Source: Bacteroidota bacterium
GTDB taxonomy: Bacteria > Bacteroidota > Bacteroidia > Bacteroidales > Lentimicrobiaceae
Assembly (NCBI GenBank): GCA_023434665.1
Contig: JAEYSM010000028.1
Coordinates: 35,294-99,293 of the forward strand
Direction: 5' to 3'
Length of the DNA: 64,000 nt
In this document: piece by piece, positions 18,216-26,343 of the stretch
How positions within the stretch are numbered: position 1 is the stretch's first letter
Layout of the letters: each line of letters opens with the position of its first letter
Notes under the pieces: model-generated
The model's database searches: none
Seen by the model: only the letters and a program-made list of their open reading frames with translations
Told to the model about the DNA's origin: nothing
Translations under genes and position numbers: made by a program

Positions 18216-19208
18216 TTATTCAATAGAAGAGGGTGTTGGTTTGGGGGATTTCCCAAACACTGAAAAATGCACATACCTCTTCGGATTTAGCCTTATATCT
18301 TCAAGTAATAAATCTAGCTGTTTAGAAGAAGATTCCAGATCACGGTATAGTTTCTCATCATTCAGAAGCAAACCCAAAGATCCTTCACCTTTATTAATTT
18401 TGTTTGTCGCATTAGTAAGATTTGAAACAGATTTATCAAGGTTGCTCAGTGTATTTGAGATGTTTGATTTGGCAATTGTATCAGTAATATCAGCCACATT
18501 GGCAATGATTCGGGATAATTCTTCATTGTTTTCCCGTAGATTGGTGGTGATGGACTCAACGTTCCTGAATATTCCAGAGAGTCGAGTTCTTTGTGTATCA
18601 ATTAGGGTATCAATTGAATAAGTTGAACTCTCAAGATTAGCAATCGTATTACTTAAGCTTTCAACACTTCTTATTAAGTTTTCTCTGGTTTTATAATTAA
18701 AAACATCTCCAACTGCTGAAATAACAGTATCGATACTTCCCATCATACTCGCAGCTTTTTTAAGAATAGGCTGAACCATATCGTTTACTTCTTCCTGCAG
18801 ACTCATAGAGACTGCTGACTTGAGTGTGTCACCCGATTGAGCATTTACTATACTATCTCCAAGAATAATTTCGATTCCTCTTGTACCAAGTAAATCTGAA
18901 CTATAAATTCGTGCGGTGGAATTTTTGGGAATATTAATATCGTTTGTGACAGTAAATTCAACCACTACTTTTGTTGGATCGTTTTCAAGAAACGAAAGAT
19001 TTGCCACCTGACCAATATTTAGGCCACTGATTGTGACAGCATTTGCCTTCATCAAGCCGGATACATTATTATACACAACATAGAAAGTGCGCTGCTTATT
19101 AAGGAGATCTTTCCCTTTTAAATAATTGAATCCCCAGATAAATGCAACAACAGTCAAAACAGTGATAAACCCTATCTTTAATTCACGACTGTATTCTTTT
19201 ATTTTCAT
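18216..19208 (-). CDS. MCE/MlaD domain protein
   Basis: 330 residues with one N-terminal membrane anchor (about 12-30, GFITVLTVVAFIWGF). An MCE domain follows (about 38-115: TFYVVYNNVSGLMKANAVTISGLNIGQV, STARIYSSDLLGTRGIEI). The rest is a long helical/coiled region. MlaD-like proteins bind phospholipid for transport across the periplasm as part of an ABC system. No MlaE/MlaF genes are adjacent here. The gene is 12 bases after the amidase gene. Confidence 0.88.
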   Translation of the reverse strand: MKIKEYSRELKIGFITVLTVVAFIWGFNYLKGKDLLNKQRTFYVVYNNVSGLMKANAVTISGLNIGQVANLSFLENDPTKVVVEFTVTNDINIPKNSTARIYSSDLLGTRGIEIILGDSIVNAQSGDTLKSAVSMSLQEEVNDMVQPILKKAASMMGSIDTVISAVGDVFNYKTRENLIRSVESLSNTIANLESSTYSIDTLIDTQRTRLSGIFRNVESITTNLRENNEELSRIIANVADITDTIAKSNISNTLSNLDKSVSNLTNATNKINKGEGSLGLLLNDEKLYRDLESSSKQLDLLLEDIRLNPKRYVHFSVFGKSPKPTPSSIE

Positions 19209-19220
19209 GACTTAGATTAA

Positions 19221-20432
19221 TCAATTGGTAAGTTGTAATTTCCGTGCTTCATTGATATCGATCCGCTGTTCGTTCAGAAATGCAACAACAAAACAATCGC
19301 TGAATCCACTTCTTCTTAGTTCTTTTGCTTTGATATCAGCGGCTTCAAAGTTCTTCTCCGAACCATATGTATATTTATATAAGCCACCATGTATATAATA
19401 TTCCACATTTTTCAATCCTTTAAACAGCCTGTCGGAAGAATCAAGTTGTTTATCAGATACCAGAAATTGTACCTTAAAAACAAGATTCCTATCAGAAGGT
19501 TCTGTAATACCTATTGTCTGAGCGGAATTCAGATCTTTTTGAGCGAGCAATACTTCCTGATCTTTAATTTGTTTTGATTTTGCTTTTTCTTTCTTACCAG
19601 AAGTATCCTTCTCAATTGGTTTTTCTGACTTTAATTCATCAGCGACCTCAAGTTTAATGCTTCTTTCCATGCTTTGCTTATATTCTTTTATTGCCCTGTA
19701 AATAGCTGAAGCAATATATGTTTGCCCTTCTTCTGATGCAAGAGTTTTTTCTTCTTTGAGATTGCTGATGAATCCTGTTTCAATTAATACAGATGGCATC
19801 GTTGTCTTATATAAGACAAGAAAACCAGCTTGCTTGACTCCTCTATCGAACAGATTTACTCTTTCCTTAAAATGTTTCTGAACATTACTAGCCAATCCCA
19901 GACTTTGATCCATATAAGCGTTCTGTAGCATCGAAAAAAAGATATAACCTTCGGGGGATGTGGGGTCAAAGCCATCGTACTGAACGTGATAATCTTCTTC
20001 TAAAAGAATTGATGCATTTTCAGTTTGTGCTACCGATAAATTAGCGTCACTCCGGTGCAGTCCCATTACATATGTCTCAGCACCATAGGGGGTAGATGAT
20101 TTATTGGCATTACAATGAATTGATATAAATAGATCGGCTTTAGCTTCATTTGCAATCTTAGCTCTTCGGTAAAGTTCAACAAATACATCCGTCTTACGGG
20201 TATATATCACTTTAACATCCGGGAGGTTTTCTTCGATAAATTTTCCCGTCTTTAAAGCAATTGAAAGAGTGATATCCTTCTCTTTTGAAATTTTACCAAC
20301 AGCCCCGGGATCATGGCCTCCATGTCCTGCATCGATAACTACCTTTCTTACTTTTTGGGCATTTGCTTCAGGAGAAAACAATATTGCTGCCAATAATAGA
20401 ATAAAGAAAGAAAAAAAGCGTTTTATCACCAT
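19221..20432 (-). CDS. N-acetylmuramoyl-L-alanine amidase with C-terminal SPOR-like region
   Basis: About 403 residues from the ATG at 20432, directly before a good signal peptide (VIKRFFSFFILLLAAILF, cleavage after ANAQ). An upstream in-frame ATG at 20486 would add 18 residues. Amidase_3 catalytic domain: zinc ligands in DAGHGGHDPGA, the Glu in KEKDITL and the His in FISIHCNA, with catalytic Glu in VLIETGFISN. A Lys-rich linker follows. The C-terminal ~75 residues look like a degenerate SPOR/peptidoglycan-binding unit (VFKVQFLV, KYTYG, FSDCFVVAF). Periplasmic cell-wall hydrolase, likely in daughter-cell separation. Confidence 0.9.
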   Translation of the reverse strand: MVIKRFFSFFILLLAAILFSPEANAQKVRKVVIDAGHGGHDPGAVGKISKEKDITLSIALKTGKFIEENLPDVKVIYTRKTDVFVELYRRAKIANEAKADLFISIHCNANKSSTPYGAETYVMGLHRSDANLSVAQTENASILLEEDYHVQYDGFDPTSPEGYIFFSMLQNAYMDQSLGLASNVQKHFKERVNLFDRGVKQAGFLVLYKTTMPSVLIETGFISNLKEEKTLASEEGQTYIASAIYRAIKEYKQSMERSIKLEVADELKSEKPIEKDTSGKKEKAKSKQIKDQEVLLAQKDLNSAQTIGITEPSDRNLVFKVQFLVSDKQLDSSDRLFKGLKNVEYYIHGGLYKYTYGSEKNFEAADIKAKELRRSGFSDCFVVAFLNEQRIDINEARKLQLTN

Positions 20433-20529
20433 GTTAATTTTGATTAGTTTTGCCACAAAACCAGATGGTTCTTTATGTATGGCCATATTTTAGGTTATGC
20501 CCACTTAATAACACACAAATTTAATATAA

Positions 20530-23223
20530 TTGAGGTACACTGGTTACTATTTTGATACGGTTTTTTGGGTAATCGTTAAGTTATTTTGGGCTATTTCCTT
20601 TATAATGGCATTGCAATTGCCTTTGTTTGCCCAAAACGACTCAGTTCTTCAATCGTTACCTGATACTACTGTCAGAGTGCTGCAATCAAACGATACTATT
20701 TATACAAATGATTCGGTTTATATTAATGTGGGTGACACTTTGATGCAGAATAATTTGCCCGTCAATGAAGCTGCCGGAAAAAAAAGTGCCATAACCTCAA
20801 AAGTTGTATATAGCGCAACAGATTCCATTCGGCTCGACCTTGAAAATCAAAAAGTATATCTCTACCGGGAAGCCGATATAAGTTATGAAAAGATAAAGCA
20901 AAAGGCTGGTTATGTGGAGATTGATTTTAATACAAATATTCTGACAGCAAAGCCTCTCATTGACTCGACAGGAACGGAAATCGGTTTACCTGAATTTTCC
21001 GAAGGTTCCCAGAGTTTTAAGTCGAAAGAGATGAGGTATAATTTTGATACCAAGAAAGGTCTGATCAAAAATGTAATAACTCAGGAAGGACAAGGATACC
21101 TCCATGGTGAGCTGGTCAAAAAAATGGACAATGATGTTAGTAACATGAGGGGAGGTGGATATACTACCTGTAACCTTGATCATCCTCACTTTAGTCTCAA
21201 ATTTACAAAGGCTAAAGTAATACCTAACAATAAAATCGTAACCGGACCGGCCTATATGACAATTGAGGACGTACCTCTGCCTATAGTACTTCCATTTGGA
21301 TTGTTCCCCAACAAACGGGGTCAAACATCGGGGATATTGATACCTACATATGGTGAATCGACCGAACGAGGCTTTTATCTTGAAAATGGAGGCTATTATT
21401 TTGGAATTAATGAATATATGGAATTGCGCCTGATTGGAGATATTTATTCACGGGGCAGTTGGGCAGTTAAACCTACTTTTAATTATCGTAAACGTTATAA
21501 ATTCAGCGGTAATCTGAACTTCAATTACGCAATAAATACTCAGGGAGTCAGGGAAACTGAAAGATTCCAGAAAACAAGAGATTTCAAGTTAATATGGACT
21601 CACAGGCAAGATCCAAAAGCACGGCCACGAAGCCAGTTTAATGCCAGTGTGAATTTTGGTACAAGAACTTTCTCGCGTTATAACCCGGTAAGTGTAAATG
21701 ATCATCTCACAAACACCTATGGATCAAGTGTAAGCTACTCGACTTCATTTGGCGAACGTGTGAATATGACCGCTGCTCTTACTCATTCTCAAAATACAAC
21801 CAACAAAACAGTCAACTTAACATTGCCTAATATCTCTCTTGGCGTTAATACATTTTTCCCTTTCCGCAGACCTGATAAAGTATCAAACCTAAAGTGGTAC
21901 GACAATATCAGTATGAAGTACAATATGAATGCAAGAAATGAAGTAAATACGTATGATACTCTGATGTTTACCAATGCTATGCTTAAAAGTTTTGAGAACG
22001 GGATACAACACACTATTCCTGTCAATCTGACACTCAAACTTTTAAAGTATTTCAGCTTTTCAAATTCAGTTAACTTCAATGAAAGATGGTATTCCAGCAG
22101 TATTACCAGGACATGGATGGATGAAACAGCGATTATTAACGGAGACACGGTTACAGGCTATGTTAGATTTGATACGGTTCCCGGATTTTATGCTGTTCAC
22201 GAATACAATTACAGTTCAGGCATTTCGACCAGCCTTTATGGTATGGTACAAATGAAAAAAGGTCCAGTAAGAGCGGTTAGGCATGTAATGAGACCATCTG
22301 TTAGTTTTTCGCTGAGACCAGATTTTGGTAGTTCTAGATTGGGATATTACCGAACCGTTCAAACTGATACTACAGGCCGTGTAGAACGTTATTCCATATT
22401 CCGTGATGCAATTTATGGCACTCCTGCCGATGGCAGGTCAGGAATGCTGAATTTCAACATTACCAATAATCTCGAAATGAAGGTAAGGTCAAAAAGGGAC
22501 ACCATTACGGGGATGAAGAAAGTTATGTTGATTGAAAATTTTTCAATTGGTACTTCGTATGATCTAGCAAAAGACTCACTACAATGGAGTCCACTGAGGA
22601 TATCCGTAAGGACTACACTTTTCAAGAAATTGCAGATCAGCTATAGTTCAACATTCAATCCTTATATGACTGATGATAGGGGAAGACCTATAAACAGGTA
22701 CGAATGGACAGGAAATAATCGATTATTCAGAAGAGATAATTCTTCTTGGAATTTTTCTATGGCCTATAATTTCAGTTCAGGACAGAATAAAACCGGTGGC
22801 AGTACCAGTTCAGTGGTGGTTGCCTCGGAAGAAGCGCAGGAAATTATTGAAAATCCTGACGAATACATTAACTGGAACAATCCCTGGAATTTCAGTTTCA
22901 GCTACAATCTGGGTTACAATGATTTTATCAGGTATCCTCAACGCAACTATGATCACAGGATTGTGCATACGATTGGAATTAATGGAGATATTAATGTAAC
23001 TCCCAAATGGAAGGTGAATTTCAGTTCAAATTACGACATAGAGAATAGTAAGCTATCATATGCTCAGGTTAGCGTATACCGAGACCTTCACTGCTGGGAA
23101 ATGAGATTTAACTGGATCCCTACCGGATACCTGAAAAGTTGGAACTTTTATATTAAAGTTAAGGCTGAAGTACTTCAGGATCTTAAACTTAATAGAAAGA
23201 AAGATTTCAGGGACAATTTATAA
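20530..23223 (+). CDS. LptD-like outer-membrane LPS assembly protein
   Basis: 897 residues counted from a TTG codon. A later ATG at 20604 would cut into the hydrophobic signal segment, so the first start is preferred but uncertain. The signal peptide ends near PLFAQ. An OstA-like N-terminal domain (residues ~90-210, LENQKVYLYREADISYEKIKQ, MRGGGYTTCNLDHPHFSL) is followed by a long beta-barrel rich in aromatic strands (SRGSWAVKPTFNYRKRYKFSGNLNF and similar). CNLDHPH resembles the conserved CxxxxPxW-type region of LptD. Divergent from the amidase-MCE-DUF389 genes and near the OstA-like gene: an envelope-biogenesis cluster. Confidence 0.82.
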   Translation: MRYTGYYFDTVFWVIVKLFWAISFIMALQLPLFAQNDSVLQSLPDTTVRVLQSNDTIYTNDSVYINVGDTLMQNNLPVNEAAGKKSAITSKVVYSATDSIRLDLENQKVYLYREADISYEKIKQKAGYVEIDFNTNILTAKPLIDSTGTEIGLPEFSEGSQSFKSKEMRYNFDTKKGLIKNVITQEGQGYLHGELVKKMDNDVSNMRGGGYTTCNLDHPHFSLKFTKAKVIPNNKIVTGPAYMTIEDVPLPIVLPFGLFPNKRGQTSGILIPTYGESTERGFYLENGGYYFGINEYMELRLIGDIYSRGSWAVKPTFNYRKRYKFSGNLNFNYAINTQGVRETERFQKTRDFKLIWTHRQDPKARPRSQFNASVNFGTRTFSRYNPVSVNDHLTNTYGSSVSYSTSFGERVNMTAALTHSQNTTNKTVNLTLPNISLGVNTFFPFRRPDKVSNLKWYDNISMKYNMNARNEVNTYDTLMFTNAMLKSFENGIQHTIPVNLTLKLLKYFSFSNSVNFNERWYSSSITRTWMDETAIINGDTVTGYVRFDTVPGFYAVHEYNYSSGISTSLYGMVQMKKGPVRAVRHVMRPSVSFSLRPDFGSSRLGYYRTVQTDTTGRVERYSIFRDAIYGTPADGRSGMLNFNITNNLEMKVRSKRDTITGMKKVMLIENFSIGTSYDLAKDSLQWSPLRISVRTTLFKKLQISYSSTFNPYMTDDRGRPINRYEWTGNNRLFRRDNSSWNFSMAYNFSSGQNKTGGSTSSVVVASEEAQEIIENPDEYINWNNPWNFSFSYNLGYNDFIRYPQRNYDHRIVHTIGINGDINVTPKWKVNFSSNYDIENSKLSYAQVSVYRDLHCWEMRFNWIPTGYLKSWNFYIKVKAEVLQDLKLNRKKDFRDNL

Positions 23224-23254
23224 AATCAGTAACTTTTATAATTCGCTCCCTTCA

Positions 23255-23286
23255 TTGTTATACTGTTTAGCAAATTTATACATTTG
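23255..23286 (+). promoter_or_regulatory. Bacteroidota promoter for the ClC gene
   Basis: TTG (23255-23257), 21 bases, TACATTTG (23279-23286). Both elements fit the consensus. The -7 box ends five bases before the ATG, predicting a leaderless or near-leaderless transcript. Confidence 0.65.
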
Positions 23287-23291
23287 CAGCT

Positions 23292-25067
23292 ATGATATTT
23301 AACCTCTCGCTGATCAAACTTCAAAAGTGGCGGCTTAAGAATATAAGCCATCGCAATTTCGTGCTTTTTTTGAGTTTTGTGGTCGGTTTAATTAGTGGGC
23401 TTTCTGCAGTAGTTCTCAAAAATACAGTTTATTACACACATTATTTCTTAACAGAAGGCTTTGAAACTGAAGGGGCCAATTTTCTTCTGCTTCTCTATCC
23501 TCTTTTTGGGATGGCTCTTACAGTTCTTTTTGTAAAATACATTGTTAAAGATGATATTTCACATGGCATAAGCAAGATATTATACTCTATTAGCCGGAAC
23601 AACAGTCATCTAAAACCTCACAATAACTACTCTTCTTTAATTGGCAGTACTTTGACTGTTGGTTTCGGAGGATCAGTTGGTCTTGAAGCTCCGATAGTAC
23701 TTACCGGAGCATCAATTGGATCAAATCTGGCGAGGACAATGAGAATGGACTACCGTACCAATACATTGATGATTGGCTGTGGTGCTGCCGGTGCAATCGC
23801 CAGTATTTTTAATGCTCCGATTGCGGGAATTCTTTTTGGGTTGGAAGTACTGATGCTCGATCTGACAATGGGCTCGCTGATACCGCTGTTAATTGCATCA
23901 ATAACCGGAGCTACACTCAGTTCGCTTCTTATGGGAAAAACGGTGCTCTTTGCTTTTTTCTCAGTTGCCCCATTCAACCTGAATAATATCCCCCATTATA
24001 TACTCTTAGGAATAGTAGCAGGCTTGGTATCCCTTTACTTTGTAAGGGCTAACCGTTATATAGAATCGAGACTTGAAACGATAAAAAGACCATTCAGAAA
24101 ACTACTTATTGCAGGGGTAGTCGTAAGTCTCTTGATATTCCTGTTCCCTCCATTATATGGTGAAGGTTATGATATTCTGACAGATATATTAAATGGCCGT
24201 GGTGAAAACCTTTTTAATGGAAGCTTATTTTATAGTTTCAAAAATAACACATGGCTGTTTCTGCTTTTCGTTGTATTGGTTTTATTCCTGAAAGTTATAG
24301 CAATGGCTTTTACAACTGGTGGAGGCGGTGTAGGTGGTGTATTTGCTCCTTCCTTATTTATGGGTGGAGTTACAGGTTACTTTGTCGCTAAAGCAATTAA
24401 CATCTTTAAAGTTATTGACCTCCCTGAAAGCAATTTTGCCCTGGCTGGTATGGCCGGCGTCATGGCTGCTGTTATGCATGCTCCTCTTACTGCTATCTTT
24501 CTAATTGCTGAAATAACCGGTGGATACGAGTTTTTTCTACCTCTAATGATCACTGCAACTATATCTTATCTAACCATAAACCTTTACGAGCATCATAATA
24601 TATATGCCAAAAGCCTTGCTGAAAGAGGTGAGTTAATTACACACGATAAGGACAAGGCCGCTTTATCAAGGATGAAAATCACCAAATTGGTTGAGCACAA
24701 TTTCCTTATTGTAAAGCCGGATAATACACTTGGAGAATTGGTTAAAGTGATTGCCCGATCAGAACGTAATGTTTTTCCGGTAGTTGATGATGAGAATAAT
24801 TTCCTGGGAGTTGTGTTTATTAATGAAATCAGGAATATCATTTTTGACACTAATATCTATAACACTACATACGTACGTGACCTAATGTTCATGCCTGATA
24901 CCTTGATAAATCTTGATGCTACAATGGAAGATGTTGCACGAAAATTTAATGAAACTTCTCATTATAATTTACCGGTATTAAATAATGGGAAGTACATAGG
25001 TTTTGTCTCCCGGGCTAACGTATTCTCATCTTATAGAAATTTGGTAAAAGAATTTTCTCAGGAATGA
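23292..25067 (+). CDS. ClC family chloride channel/antiporter with CBS pair
   Basis: 591 residues. About ten membrane helices are followed by two CBS domains (~455-585, containing KPDNTLGELVKVIARS and NLDATMEDVARKF). ClC signatures: GFGGSVGLEAP, with the gating glutamate at 132; NAPIAGILFGLEVL; and GGGGVGGVFAPSLFMGG. At the internal proton-glutamate position of E. coli ClC (E203) there is Val186, as in eukaryotic channels. Some prokaryotic antiporters also lack this Glu, so mechanism cannot be settled. The CBS pair implies nucleotide control. Overlaps the PAP2 gene by 4 bases, so the two are co-transcribed. Confidence 0.92.
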   Translation: MIFNLSLIKLQKWRLKNISHRNFVLFLSFVVGLISGLSAVVLKNTVYYTHYFLTEGFETEGANFLLLLYPLFGMALTVLFVKYIVKDDISHGISKILYSISRNNSHLKPHNNYSSLIGSTLTVGFGGSVGLEAPIVLTGASIGSNLARTMRMDYRTNTLMIGCGAAGAIASIFNAPIAGILFGLEVLMLDLTMGSLIPLLIASITGATLSSLLMGKTVLFAFFSVAPFNLNNIPHYILLGIVAGLVSLYFVRANRYIESRLETIKRPFRKLLIAGVVVSLLIFLFPPLYGEGYDILTDILNGRGENLFNGSLFYSFKNNTWLFLLFVVLVLFLKVIAMAFTTGGGGVGGVFAPSLFMGGVTGYFVAKAINIFKVIDLPESNFALAGMAGVMAAVMHAPLTAIFLIAEITGGYEFFLPLMITATISYLTINLYEHHNIYAKSLAERGELITHDKDKAALSRMKITKLVEHNFLIVKPDNTLGELVKVIARSERNVFPVVDDENNFLGVVFINEIRNIIFDTNIYNTTYVRDLMFMPDTLINLDATMEDVARKFNETSHYNLPVLNNGKYIGFVSRANVFSSYRNLVKEFSQE

Positions 25068-25795
25068 AAAGCTTAGAATCAGATTTATACAGTTTTAAAA
25101 AGATATCTCCATTCCTGGTTACCGTTTTTATCTATTTGTCAGGGCTGGCAACGGCATTGATACTTTGGGGATACCATGAAAGTTTCCTATTTCTGAATAC
25201 GGACAAGATAGTATGGCTTGACCAACCGATGTTTATAATTACCCATCTTGGGGATTCCCTGATTCTTGTTTCCATACTTAGCCTTTTACTTATAAATAAA
25301 AAGCCTGAGGTTGTTATAAGTTTAATAGTAGTTGTTTTAATTACAGGCTTGACAGGGCAATTATTAAAGTCCTATGCTTTTGAAGGTTGGGATAGACCCT
25401 TGCGGCATTTTAAAGAAAGTCCGATTGTACATACCTTACCATTCTACCGGCTATTCCATAACAGTTTCCCATCAGGGCATAGTATAACTGCCATGTCAGC
25501 TTTTACAACTCTGGTATATGGTTTAAAACCTGGGAAAAATTACCAGGTAGGTATTGCCCTGATAGCTTGTCTTGTTAGTTACAGCAGAATCTATTTGGGA
25601 GTTCATTTCCCGGGTGATGTTTTGGCCGGAAGCCTTCTTGGCATTTTATTGACCTTACTTATTATAAAAATCGTGTTTCCATTCAGCTGCCGTTTGAATA
25701 TTAAAAAACCAGTAAGGGTTGCGATTTTTTTACTAGCCTTAGGTTCTCTAATTGCCGGCACATGGTTATTAAGAGTATACTATCCCCTAATCTGA
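25064..25795 (+). CDS. PAP2 superfamily membrane phosphatase
   Basis: 243 residues, about six membrane helices. The three phosphatase motifs are present: K..(x6)RP as KSYAFEGWDRPLR, PSGH in NSFPSGHSITAMSA, and SRxxxGxHxxxD as SYSRIYLGVHFPGDVLAG. Probable substrates are undecaprenyl pyrophosphate or phosphatidic/PGP lipids. The ATGA overlap with the ClC gene indicates translational coupling. Confidence 0.92.
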   Translation: MKSLESDLYSFKKISPFLVTVFIYLSGLATALILWGYHESFLFLNTDKIVWLDQPMFIITHLGDSLILVSILSLLLINKKPEVVISLIVVVLITGLTGQLLKSYAFEGWDRPLRHFKESPIVHTLPFYRLFHNSFPSGHSITAMSAFTTLVYGLKPGKNYQVGIALIACLVSYSRIYLGVHFPGDVLAGSLLGILLTLLIIKIVFPFSCRLNIKKPVRVAIFLLALGSLIAGTWLLRVYYPLI

Positions 25796-25972
25796 AATAC
25801 ACTAAGTAAAAATACGTAGTATATCGAATTATCATTCTACAAAATCCGTTCTTCAAGAATCACTTTTACGTATTAATACGTATTTTGATGACTGACATGT
25901 ATAGAATGGACTTTTCTTTCGTAATTTCACATCACCAAAATCGTATCAATCAATCATTTTTACTTTCATTTT
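25796..25972. other. Intergenic palindrome cluster (TACGTA)
   Basis: AAAATACGTA (25809-25818) and TACGTATTTT (25877-25886) are exact complements 58 bases apart. The second lies in a perfect 16-bp palindrome, TACGTATTAATACGTA (25867-25882). No reading frame of note. Possibly an operator for the GNAT gene downstream. Confidence 0.4.
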
Positions 25973-26266
25973 ATGCAGCTACAGATTAAAAAACATATTG
26001 AAGTGGTTGACAAGGGCAATATGTTTGCAATCGAAACAGAATCCGAGACCTCCTACTTGAAATATCATATCTATAAGGATACTATTGAACTGTATTCAGC
26101 TTATGTACCGGAAGTTTTAAGAGGTAATGGTCATGCAGCTTCATTGATTTTGTTTGCAATGCAATTTGCTGTACTAAATGGCTATTGGGTAGTTCCTGCC
26201 TGTCCGGCAGTCAGGGAATATATTCGCCAATTCCCAGAATGGATCTACATAGTAAAACATTTATAA
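25973..26266 (+). CDS. Small GNAT-fold acetyltransferase (YjdJ/COG2388 type)
   Basis: 97 residues, the truncated GNAT form. VPEVLRGNGHAASLILFAMQFA is the acetyl-CoA loop (R/Q-x-x-G-x-A like) and WVVPACPAVREYIRQFPEW is the diagnostic C-terminal motif of the family. The acceptor substrate is unknown. The upstream region carries the TACGTA palindromes. Confidence 0.85.
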   Translation: MQLQIKKHIEVVDKGNMFAIETESETSYLKYHIYKDTIELYSAYVPEVLRGNGHAASLILFAMQFAVLNGYWVVPACPAVREYIRQFPEWIYIVKHL

Positions 26267-26343
26267 CCACTATCTTTTCCTTTCTTGCACTTTTTTAACC
26301 ATTAGCAGGTTCTGTGTGTTTTGTTATTACGACACCATGAACA

